64,000 nt of DNA from the NCBI RefSeq assembly GCF_006483455.1, contig NZ_PPPU01000012.1, positions 62,001 to 126,000 of the forward strand. The letters run 5' to 3'. Within the stretch, counting starts at the first letter, position 1. Each line of letters opens with the position of its first letter. Made by a program: the position numbers and the translations under genes. The DNA is from Methylomonas koyamae. GTDB lineage: Bacteria > Pseudomonadota > Gammaproteobacteria > Methylococcales > Methylomonadaceae. Below the pieces are notes generated by a model, which worked only from the letters and a program-made list of their open reading frames with translations, was not told the DNA's origin and ran no database searches. Shown in pieces: positions 15,649 through 23,440 of the stretch.

Positions 15649-17213
15649 GATTTCTGCTCGAAATTAATGGCCTGGCCGCGAATCGTGATGGTGCGCCCCG
15701 GCGCCTCGATCTCCAGATCAGCCTCGGCATGCAACCGGGTGCCGTTATCGGCCAGTTCGAAAAAACTGCCGGAATCCAGTTGCAGGCGGATCTTGTCCGG
15801 CTGCAGTTCCACTTGTTGGCCGGATTGGGTTTGCAGCCGGATCGAGCGCTCGGAGTCGTCCAGGCTGATGCGTTGGCCGCCCGGCGTGGACAGAAAATAG
15901 CGGCCGATGTCGGCATCGACCACGGCGTCGTCCGGCAGCGGGCTGTCGCCGTACAAGCCGCCGATGACGATGGCCTGGGCCGGATCTTCCCGGATCAGCG
16001 CCAACAGCACTTTGTCGCCCAGATTCGGCAGCAGCAGCAGACCTTTGCCTTTGCCGGCGCCGGTACAGGCGACTTCGATCCAGTCGGTTTCCAGTTCGCC
16101 GTAAGAGGGCAGCATGGCCTTGACCCGGCCCAGGCCGTCCGGATCGTCGACCCTGGTGACGACGCCGACCGTAGCCAACGTGGCACGTTTGCGCGGTCGC
16201 AGCGGCGGCGGTGCCGAATCCAGCTCGCAGACGTAGCCCTGGCGGCTATCGAAGCGGTGAGTCACCGCGCTGAGCACGTACTGGCCGTTTACCGGTCCCG
16301 GCAAGCCGTCGAGCTTGACTGCCAGACCGGGCATCAGCTCGGGATTGCCGGCGGCGATGCCCCAAAACACGGTTTCGGCGGCCGTTCTGTGGTCCAGTTG
16401 CGCCTGGGCGTAAGCTTCGGCCTGGTTGTCGTCCTGCACGCTGTCGTCGGTCGAAGTGAATTCCGGCGCCGAATCGGCGTGAAAAGCGGCGTCGGCGGCC
16501 AAGCGGCGGCCGCAGCGGGCGGTATCGGCCCGGCCGCGGCGGGCGGCGGCCTGCCAAGGGTCCCAGGCCAGGTTGGTCACTGCTTGCCGGCTTTTGCCGC
16601 TATTGGCTTCGATTTTGGCTTCGAATAGATTTTCGCCCAGGGTTAACACCGCGTTGCCGGGGCGGCCGGCCAGACTGGCGAACTGCAACACCGAATCGCG
16701 CAAATGGAAATACAGACCGGCGCGTTCGGCGAATTCGGTCAGCAATTCCAGATCGGATTGCTCGTGTTGCATGATCAGCCGCCAGATCGGGCCGGTTTCG
16801 TAGGCTGCGACTGCGATATCCAGATCGCCGACCAAGGTCGCGGCCAATTCGGTGACGGTCAAATCGACATAGGAGCGCGGCGCCTGGCGCTGGCGCAAGC
16901 TGTGTAGCCGGTCGTAAGCGCGGATGCGCAAGCCTAGATTGTTGCCCGGCGCGAATTCGTATTCCAGTGCGGTGACGTTACCTTGAAACAGGCAGCGGTC
17001 GGGGCCGGTACGAATGACCAATGCCGTGCCGTCGGCGATCGAGGCCAGCTCGCCGAGCAAATCCGGTAGCCCCTGAAACGCCAGTTCGCATTGGCTGGGC
17101 ACGGACAGGCGCTCGCAGACTTGCAGTTCGGTCAGATATTGGGCGTCGCCGGCAGACAACGGCTTACCGGCCAATTCGATCTGCAGTTGCGGCGGGTTCA
17201 GCAGCGCTTCCAT
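15645..17213 (-). CDS. VgrG-like spike protein (gp27-gp5 type)
   Basis: The 522-residue product has an N-terminal gp27-like hub (residues 1 to about 330) with the TVTELAATLVGDLD and MQHEQSDLELLTEFAERAGL segments typical of gpD/VgrG. An OB-fold of the gp5 N-terminal type follows at about 345-430 (VVTRVDDPDGLGRVKAMLPS, LLLPNLGDKVLLALI, IVIGGLYGD). The C-terminus is a short repeated-strand needle. A trimer would form the central spike that carries the PAAR-like tip. No catalytic or toxin domain is fused at the C-terminus, so it is a structural spike. Confidence 0.92.
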   Translation of the reverse strand: MEALLNPPQLQIELAGKPLSAGDAQYLTELQVCERLSVPSQCELAFQGLPDLLGELASIADGTALVIRTGPDRCLFQGNVTALEYEFAPGNNLGLRIRAYDRLHSLRQRQAPRSYVDLTVTELAATLVGDLDIAVAAYETGPIWRLIMQHEQSDLELLTEFAERAGLYFHLRDSVLQFASLAGRPGNAVLTLGENLFEAKIEANSGKSRQAVTNLAWDPWQAAARRGRADTARCGRRLAADAAFHADSAPEFTSTDDSVQDDNQAEAYAQAQLDHRTAAETVFWGIAAGNPELMPGLAVKLDGLPGPVNGQYVLSAVTHRFDSRQGYVCELDSAPPPLRPRKRATLATVGVVTRVDDPDGLGRVKAMLPSYGELETDWIEVACTGAGKGKGLLLLPNLGDKVLLALIREDPAQAIVIGGLYGDSPLPDDAVVDADIGRYFLSTPGGQRISLDDSERSIRLQTQSGQQVELQPDKIRLQLDSGSFFELADNGTRLHAEADLEIEAPGRTITIRGQAINFEQKS

Positions 17214-17215
17214 GG

Positions 17216-17983
17216 CTAAGGCTCGGCGGCGGGGGCGGCCGGGCCGATTTCCAGCACGGTCCCGGAGGCAATGTTTAACGGATCGGCAACGACGGTGTTG
17301 GCAAACAATTCCCGCCAGCGGCCCGGATCGCCGAAATACTGGAACGACAACAGGTCGGGGCGATCGCTGCTGCTATTGTCGGCGGCGGCATCGGCCTCCG
17401 CCAGTTCGGTTTCGGCTGCGGCAATCATGTGTTGCAAACCGCCGGCCGGGAGCGGCGCGTTACCGGGGTAAGTGAAATTTTCGATAGCCATCGCTTCGGG
17501 AAAATCGGCGTCGGTCGGTATCGGCGGTTCGTTGACCCGCAGCAGCCGCATCCGCAGCCAGGAACGCTGCGGGACGCCGTCCTGATTGAAATGTTCCAGT
17601 CGTTCGGCGACGGCGGTCACCACGCCGGGAATGTTCCAGCTTTTGCCCCAGACGAAGCGGCAGACCGGGACTTGGCCGCTGCCGCCGGTTTTGGCGTTGT
17701 TCTCGGCCAGATTCCAGAACGGCCGGGTCAGGTCGCGCACGTCTTCGCTGCCGATCGACGAGCCGGCGATATTGACATCAAACAGCAGATCCAGCTCCAA
17801 AACGGTAGTGCCGCCGCCGGTCTGGATATAGCAATCGTCGGCCAGACCGTGGCCGGTCAGGATTGCGGCCGAGGACTGCCGGGGCTGGATGCCGGCCTTG
17901 CGCCGCATGACCAGTGTTTCCGGGTTCAACAGGCAGCGTAATTGTTCGCCGCTGTGTTCCAATACAAAGGCTACTCGTTCCAT
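17216..17983 (-). CDS. CIS tube-capping/baseplate hub protein with C-terminal LysM domain
   Basis: This 255-residue protein starts MERVAFVLEHSGEQLRCLLNPETLVMRR, the pattern of the CIS tube-associated domain (Afp7/Pvc7 type). The core continues with TTVLELDLLFDVN and KSWNIPGVVTAV. The last 50 residues form a LysM-like unit (YFGDPGRWRELFANTVVADP) that in homologues attaches the tube base to the spike. It lies between the disordered protein and the spike gene with only short overlaps or gaps. Confidence 0.85.
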   Translation of the reverse strand: MERVAFVLEHSGEQLRCLLNPETLVMRRKAGIQPRQSSAAILTGHGLADDCYIQTGGGTTVLELDLLFDVNIAGSSIGSEDVRDLTRPFWNLAENNAKTGGSGQVPVCRFVWGKSWNIPGVVTAVAERLEHFNQDGVPQRSWLRMRLLRVNEPPIPTDADFPEAMAIENFTYPGNAPLPAGGLQHMIAAAETELAEADAAADNSSSDRPDLLSFQYFGDPGRWRELFANTVVADPLNIASGTVLEIGPAAPAAEP

Positions 17984-19215
17984 GCCAGCCCCCGTTGTTC
18001 CTGCGCCAGCCGGCGGTTACGTTCCAGTTCGCGGCTCATCGGCTCGGCTGGGCGCTGGGTTTGGGCGCCGGATTCCGAAAATTGATCCGGCAGATCCGGC
18101 CAGCGTTGGCAGCGTTGTGCGAATTGGTCCGCCGATTCGTCGGGTAATTGCGGCCAGTTTTGCCGCTGCCAGTTTTCCGGTTTGGCCGGCTGTGACTCGG
18201 CTGGTAGCGTCGGCTTGGCCGGAACCGCGCCAAGCAGCGGCTGGGTTGCGGGCGACGGGTTGTGGGAAACTGCGATCGGCTCGGCCGAGCGGGTGGCGTT
18301 GCCCTGGATCGGGGCGGTCTGCTGCGGCCTTGCCGGTAGTTGAGCCAGCGCAATCAGGCGCCGGCTAGCGGCCGGCGGATTTTGCCGGTCCGCTTTGCCG
18401 GCCGCTTCAGTTTGGCCGGCAAATTGCCGGGTACGCGACGCCGATTCCGGTTCGATCGTGGCAGGCCGCGGCGCTGGTGTCGCTTCGAACTGATGACGGG
18501 CTGTTTGCTGTTGCTTGCGGTACGCAGCCCCAGGCGCCGGGTGGCTTTCGATCCGGCGCCGAGTCGAGGCAGCCGACGCGGGCTTTGCCGAACCCATTTC
18601 GGTTGAAATCGGCGTGGGTCGGGCCGGCGGGTCGGTGCGCGGTGTTTCAGCTCGCCGGGAGGGGGCATCGCTGGGTTCGATAGTCGCACTGGGCCGTGCG
18701 GACTGCCGGGTGCGGCTGGCTTGGCCGGGGAGCGTCGGCTTGGCCTTACTGTGCCGGCGCAGCCAGAGCTTGGCAGGCGAGGGCAATGGCTGGGCTGGGC
18801 TGTGGTGATTCGTGGCAGCGGTTTCCGGCACGGGTTGACCGCCGGTTAACGGTGAGCCGGCTACTGCCGGCGCCGGCGTATTCGCTGCTCGAGCTTGGGC
18901 GGCGGGCGCTCGGCGGCTCGGCTCCGGTTCGTTTCCTGGGCGGCCGGTGCGGGTCGCGGCGCTTGGCTCGGTCGCGGTTCGATAAGCCCCGGTCTCCGGC
19001 CAAACGTAGTCTTCCAGCAGCCAAGGCGCCTCGGCTTGGACCAAAGCCACCCAGTGCGGCGGCGGTACCCTGGCGGATGAGCCTGCTACAGGCGCTGCCC
19101 CATCCTCTGCTTCGGCAAGGTCGCCGGCCGGATTGACGGTCTGGTAGCGTTCGACTAAACGATTGCCCCAGCTTTGCAGCCAGTGTCCCAGGTTCATCAG
19201 CAGCGTGCGTCCCAT
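17971..19215 (-). CDS. Long disordered proline/alanine-rich protein of the CIS operon
   Basis: This 414-residue protein has a short ordered N-terminus (about 1-80, MGRTLLMNLGHWLQSWGNRL and a tryptophan-rich WVALVQAEAPWLLEDYVW). About 280 residues rich in Pro, Ala, Arg, Thr and Gln follow without predicted structure. The C-terminus is conserved-looking (ELERNRRLAQEQRGLAWNE). The base composition stays like that of neighbours, so it is not a foreign insert. It sits between tube and hub genes and overlaps the hub gene by 13 bases. The arrangement of two sticky ends and a flexible middle suggests a scaffold or a length-determining or linker role; no family is recognised. Confidence 0.72.
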   Translation of the reverse strand: MGRTLLMNLGHWLQSWGNRLVERYQTVNPAGDLAEAEDGAAPVAGSSARVPPPHWVALVQAEAPWLLEDYVWPETGAYRTATEPSAATRTGRPGNEPEPSRRAPAAQARAANTPAPAVAGSPLTGGQPVPETAATNHHSPAQPLPSPAKLWLRRHSKAKPTLPGQASRTRQSARPSATIEPSDAPSRRAETPRTDPPARPTPISTEMGSAKPASAASTRRRIESHPAPGAAYRKQQQTARHQFEATPAPRPATIEPESASRTRQFAGQTEAAGKADRQNPPAASRRLIALAQLPARPQQTAPIQGNATRSAEPIAVSHNPSPATQPLLGAVPAKPTLPAESQPAKPENWQRQNWPQLPDESADQFAQRCQRWPDLPDQFSESGAQTQRPAEPMSRELERNRRLAQEQRGLAWNE

Positions 19216-19227
19216 AGCCGTTCCCGC

Positions 19228-19659
19228 TTAGCGTTGTTCCAGGCCTTCGTGGGCGATTTCCAGGGTCTGAATCGCCACGCCCTGGCCCAGCGATTCCAGC
19301 CGGGCGCCTTTCCATTTGCAGGGCCAGGCGTTGTGCAGGTTCCAGCGGGTGGCTTCCTCGGCCTGGCCGTAAGGCTTCAGCAAAATGATCGATATTTCCC
19401 GGCGGTCGGCTTTGCCGCGCGTCGATTGCATCAACCAATTCCAGACGTCTTTATTGTCGGAAACGCCCCAACGCAACACCACGTTGCCGTAGGCAACCCG
19501 GCCTTCCAGTTTGCGTACCGCCGGTGCGGCGCCGCCTTCCCGGTAATCGATGGTCTCGACGTCGATGCTGAGGCCGTCGATTTCGGTGAAATAGGCGCCG
19601 TTCTGGCCGCCCCATTCGAGGATGAAATTGTAATTTCGGTAAATTTCCGCTTCTGCCAT
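19228..19659 (-). CDS. Contractile tail inner tube protein (gp19-like)
   Basis: The 143-residue product matches the T4 gp19-like tube family seen in contractile injection systems: NYNFILEWGGQNGAYFTEIDGLS, the EGRVAYGNVVLRWG strand and GARLESLGQGVAIQTLEIAHEGLE at the end. Stacked hexamers form the tube that is driven into the target membrane. Only one tube gene is visible, whereas Afp and PVC carry two. Confidence 0.92.
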   Translation of the reverse strand: MAEAEIYRNYNFILEWGGQNGAYFTEIDGLSIDVETIDYREGGAAPAVRKLEGRVAYGNVVLRWGVSDNKDVWNWLMQSTRGKADRREISIILLKPYGQAEEATRWNLHNAWPCKWKGARLESLGQGVAIQTLEIAHEGLEQR

Positions 19660-19693
19660 GGTCGTTCTCCTGGTTGCTTGGTCGCTGATTGAT

Positions 19694-20893
19694 CTATGCC
19701 GCGTTTTGCGGTTCTACCGGCGTCGCGCCGGCCCATTGCCCGATGCGGAAGATGATGAATTCGGCCGGTTTCACCGGCGCGATGCCGATTTCGATGATCA
19801 GTTGGCCGGCGTCGATGACTTCCTGCGGATTGGTTTCCGCGTCGCATTTGACGAAGAAGGCCTGCTCCGGCGTTGCGCCCTTCAAAGCGCCGCTACGCCA
19901 CAATCGGGTCAGAAAAGCCGAGACGTTGCGCACCACCGAGTTCCACAGAATGCGTTCGTTGGGTTCGAACACGGTCCACAGCGTGCCTTTGGCCAGCGAT
20001 TCTTCCACTGAGTTGAACAGGCGGCGGACGTTGACGTAGCGCCACTCGCTGCGCGAACTCAAAGTGCGGGCGCCCCAAACCCGGATTCCGGAAGTCGGAA
20101 ACGAGCGGATGCAATTGACGCCGAGCCGGTTCAATTCGCCTTGTTCCTGATGGGTCAGCATGTAGGTCAAACCCAGCGCGCCGTTCAGCACTTGGTTGGC
20201 CGGCGCTTTGTGGACGTCGGTTTTGGCGTAGATCCCGGCCATGAAACCGGACGGTGGCGTCGCCACTTTTTGCAGCGGATTCAGCGGGTCGGCGGCGACT
20301 ACCCAGGGGAAGTAAAGCGCGGTGAAGCCGCGGTCGGAGCCGCTCGGCAACAAGCCTTTCACGGCTGGGGCGTCGGCCGGCTTGGCCGCGGCGTCGCTGG
20401 CTTCTTCGCTGCCGATCTGCTTCAGCGCGTCGATGTTCTTTTCGGCGTCGCGCGAGGCATCGAGGATCGCCACCACGTCCTGCCGATTCTCGCAGAAGGT
20501 TTTCAGGGCTTCCTGCGTGGTTTTGTCGGTATAGCCCGGTGCGGCGACGATGGCGATTTCGTCGATCGGTTCCAGACAATACAGGCCGGTGCGCTTGCGG
20601 GCGTCGCCGACCACCGAGCCGCCTTTGCCGACATTGACCACATAACAGCGCGAGCCGCCGTTACAGAAAAAGGCGTACACCGATCGGGCCAGATCGGTAC
20701 TTTCGCTGTCCTCGGCGGTGAATTCGCGGACGAATTGCTGCCAGTTGTTGCAGGCGAAGGCTTCGTTCAGGTGCTTGTTCGCGGCGGGGGCCACGCCCAG
20801 GAAAGCGGCGACTTCGGATCCCACCATTTCGATAGAATTCGATCCGGTCGAGAGCTCTTCGATATAAACGCCCGGTGTCAGATAGGTAGCCAT
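19694..20893 (-). CDS. Contractile tail sheath protein
   Basis: The 399-residue product starts MATYLTPGVYIEELSTGSNSI, the classic sheath N-terminus. It contains AAFLGVAP, the phage sheath core around YPWV-like ALYFPWVVAADPL and SGFMAGIYAKTDVHKAPANQV, and the C-terminal domain VNVRRLFNSVEESLAKGTLW. The terminal segment GTP-less EFIIFRIGQWAG forms the handshake strand. Around the tube it contracts to drive injection. It is a single sheath gene of about the minimal length for functional sheaths. Confidence 0.95.
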   Translation of the reverse strand: MATYLTPGVYIEELSTGSNSIEMVGSEVAAFLGVAPAANKHLNEAFACNNWQQFVREFTAEDSESTDLARSVYAFFCNGGSRCYVVNVGKGGSVVGDARKRTGLYCLEPIDEIAIVAAPGYTDKTTQEALKTFCENRQDVVAILDASRDAEKNIDALKQIGSEEASDAAAKPADAPAVKGLLPSGSDRGFTALYFPWVVAADPLNPLQKVATPPSGFMAGIYAKTDVHKAPANQVLNGALGLTYMLTHQEQGELNRLGVNCIRSFPTSGIRVWGARTLSSRSEWRYVNVRRLFNSVEESLAKGTLWTVFEPNERILWNSVVRNVSAFLTRLWRSGALKGATPEQAFFVKCDAETNPQEVIDAGQLIIEIGIAPVKPAEFIIFRIGQWAGATPVEPQNAA

Positions 20894-20894
20894 G

Positions 20895-21572
20895 TCAGAT
20901 CTCCAATTGCTCGAAATGTATTACTACGGGTTCTTGAGTCGAATTAGCGGGTTCCACTAATAACTCGCGTCGTTTGGCGCGGATCAGATAACCGCGACGG
21001 TGTTGGTTCGGATCGATGCCGGCAAAGCTGAAATTGCCGGCGGCATCGGTCCGGGTGTAACGGCCGGCCGCCACCAGCTCGACGTCGGTGTCGGCCAATG
21101 GAATCTCGCCGGGGCCGAGCAGGCGGCCGCTGAAAGTCGCGACCGGGCCCATCCTGACCTGTGGCGGTGCTTTGATGCGCGGCACCGTTGGTTCGGCCAG
21201 CGGTAGCGTTACCGGAACCTTGATCGTAAAAGCCGGCGCCGGTTTGGCGGCGAAGGCTTGCCAGACTTCGAGCGGTGGCGGCGCAAACTCGTATTCGAAT
21301 TCGGTTTGTTGCACGGCTGCCGCGACCAGGGTGCCCAATAATCGGTGTGCCGCGGTTTGATCGGCGGCCTGCACCGTTATCAGATAGTTCAACAGCAATT
21401 GCGGTTGCGGGCTGCGCGCGGCCGCAGATGAAGTCAGACGTCTGAAATCCAGCAGGTACAACACGACGGTCGGTTCGGCGGCCGGGACGCCGGGCGGCTC
21501 GAACGATATCCTGGTTCCGGCGGCGACGGCGCCGACCCAGGCCGATAATTTTTGGTCGGTTTGTTCGAACAT
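20895..21572 (-). CDS. Tail terminator-like protein (Pvc16/DUF4255 type) with a carboxypeptidase-regulatory-like domain
   Basis: The 225-residue product has an N-terminal half typical of the tail-cap family of CIS (SAWVGAVAAGTRISFEPPG, a TVVLYLLDFR strand and LLLNYLITVQAADQTAAHRLL). From about 145 it carries a beta-sandwich of the carboxypeptidase regulatory-like type (FSGRLLGPGEIPLADTDVEL, YTRTDAAGNFSFAGIDP). The cap ends tube growth at the distal end. It starts directly after the stop of the caspase-like gene with GGGGGAGATTTTAA as ribosome site and precedes the sheath by one base. Confidence 0.8.
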   Translation of the reverse strand: MFEQTDQKLSAWVGAVAAGTRISFEPPGVPAAEPTVVLYLLDFRRLTSSAAARSPQPQLLLNYLITVQAADQTAAHRLLGTLVAAAVQQTEFEYEFAPPPLEVWQAFAAKPAPAFTIKVPVTLPLAEPTVPRIKAPPQVRMGPVATFSGRLLGPGEIPLADTDVELVAAGRYTRTDAAGNFSFAGIDPNQHRRGYLIRAKRRELLVEPANSTQEPVVIHFEQLEI

Positions 21573-23408
21573 TTAAAATCTCCCCCGGCTGGCGGCGCTG
21601 AATCGACTGTACGACTGATTGCCGGAAAGCCGAGTACTGAGGCCGGTTTCACCGGCAGAAAGCAACCGGGTGCTAAGCCAATTTGTCTCGGCTTGGTTGG
21701 CGGCCGTCTGTCCGCTGGGTCGAAAGTAAAACTCGCCGGCGGTGTCGCCGGCGCCCTGAATCGGGCCGTACAACGGCCGTTGCGGATGGCCGAGCCGGGA
21801 AGACTGGTCGTAAACCGTTTCTTCGATCTGGTCGTGAATAGCATCGGCCGAGACCGGGTCCGGCTTGTTGTAATTTTTCAAGAAGTCGATGAATGCCGCG
21901 GCGAACACCGAATGTTTGCCGCGGCCCTTGTCCAACACCGGTTCGTCGCCGCCGGAGGTCAAGTATTTGCGCGATATCAGCGACGATTTCAGTGCAACAA
22001 TCGAACCGGGCTGGCCGGTCGCGGCGGTCAATTGCGGGGTCGACATCAAGGCGGTATTGCGTAACGATCCGGAAAAACAGGAGTCGGCCACGATTAGCAC
22101 GTGTCTGGCGCGCATCACTTGCGGCGCGGTGTTGCGGGCAATTTCGTAATCGCTGATCCAGGTATCGCTGCGCGGCGGCTTGTCGGCATCGATCGGCAGC
22201 CAGAACCCCGCCGTGTTTTCTTCCTGACCGTGACCGGCGTAATAAATCAGCAGGTTGTCGTTGTCGGTCGTTTGCTGGCGCAAGTCGAAAATCGCCTGCC
22301 AGATTCGTGAGCGGGTCGCCTCTTGATTCAGCAGCAGCGTGACCGAGGTGAAGCCGAATTTGCCGCGCAGCAATTCGGCCACCGCTTTGGCGTCGTTGAC
22401 CGGGGTTTGCAGTTGATTCATCGCGGTGTAATCGTCTATGCCGATCACCAGCGCAAAATAGCGGCCGACAGCGGGCGCGGCGATCGTTTCGGTTTCCACG
22501 CCTTGGCCGCGCAACTTGGTTTCGGTTTGGGCGATCTGGCTTTGCAACTTGGCGATTTGGTCTTGGTCGGCTTTGGCTTTTTGTTCCAGTTCGCTAATCC
22601 GTTGCTGCAATTGCTGGTTGAGCTGTTGTTCGGCCGGATCGGGGTGGGATGGCGGTTGTTTTTTGATTTGCATCGCCAGCGCTAACTTTTCCGCAATTTG
22701 CTGCTTCAAGCCGGCTTGAGCGTTAACCAGCAATAGGTTGGTCTGGGCCAGTTCCGTACGCAATTTGGCCGTTTCGGCATTGTCGTTCGCCGGCGGAGCC
22801 TGAGCCGGCAAACCGGCGGCTTTGCGATACCATTCCATCGATGCAGTGGAGTCTTTGCCGATACCCAACCCTTTTTCCAGTAAAAATCCCAGATTGGCTT
22901 GGGCGCGGGAATAGTCTTGCTCGGCGGCTTTGCGGTACCAAACCGCGGCATTGGCGTAATCGGCGGCGCGTTCGTAGAACTCGCCGAGATAGGTTTGGGC
23001 AATCTTATCGCCGGCTTCCGCGCATTCTTTCCAGACGTTGGCGACCTGCTGCAAATTGGCGGCGTCGAAGGCTACATGCTGGCCGCCGCTAGCCCGGCAT
23101 TGCCATAAACTGGTACGGGCCGGGCGCGGTGGCGTGGTATAGAAAATGCCGGTTCCGACTTCGATGTGCAGTCCGGGCAGTTGGCAATCGACGATCATCC
23201 GTTCCTCGGCGCTGCGGTTGCTGCCTTCCGCCGGGTCGCCAACCCGGCTGGCGTTGACCGGGCAGCCGGCCAATTGCATGCCGCCCGAGCGCGACATGCC
23301 GCCGGCGCAGCCGGTCAGCAGCAAAACGCAGCCGAGCCAGACAGCGAAGCGGCCGATTGCGCTTGCCGCAAAGGGTGTCGTCATTGGAGGCTGGCTTTGC
23401 CGTTGCAT
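21573..23408 (-). CDS. Caspase-like lipoprotein with Sel1-type repeats
   Basis: The 611-residue product starts with a lipoprotein signal ending in the lipobox LLTGC (C34). Residues about 130-200 contain two Sel1-like repeats (AQTYLGEFYERAADYANAAVWYRKAA), followed by a coiled coil (about 210-300). The caspase-like p20 fold at about 315-470 carries the catalytic dyad H393 in YYAGHG and C444 in ADSCFSG. The protein is therefore predicted to be anchored outside the cytoplasm. Clan CD proteases of this class cut after basic or acidic residues; the substrate is unknown. It is cotranscribed with the CIS structural genes. The start at 23408 has an AGGAG site eight bases upstream. Confidence 0.87.
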   Translation of the reverse strand: MQRQSQPPMTTPFAASAIGRFAVWLGCVLLLTGCAGGMSRSGGMQLAGCPVNASRVGDPAEGSNRSAEERMIVDCQLPGLHIEVGTGIFYTTPPRPARTSLWQCRASGGQHVAFDAANLQQVANVWKECAEAGDKIAQTYLGEFYERAADYANAAVWYRKAAEQDYSRAQANLGFLLEKGLGIGKDSTASMEWYRKAAGLPAQAPPANDNAETAKLRTELAQTNLLLVNAQAGLKQQIAEKLALAMQIKKQPPSHPDPAEQQLNQQLQQRISELEQKAKADQDQIAKLQSQIAQTETKLRGQGVETETIAAPAVGRYFALVIGIDDYTAMNQLQTPVNDAKAVAELLRGKFGFTSVTLLLNQEATRSRIWQAIFDLRQQTTDNDNLLIYYAGHGQEENTAGFWLPIDADKPPRSDTWISDYEIARNTAPQVMRARHVLIVADSCFSGSLRNTALMSTPQLTAATGQPGSIVALKSSLISRKYLTSGGDEPVLDKGRGKHSVFAAAFIDFLKNYNKPDPVSADAIHDQIEETVYDQSSRLGHPQRPLYGPIQGAGDTAGEFYFRPSGQTAANQAETNWLSTRLLSAGETGLSTRLSGNQSYSRFSAASRGRF

Positions 23409-23440
23409 ATTCAATTCTCCTAAATCCGCCGAGGTCCGTT

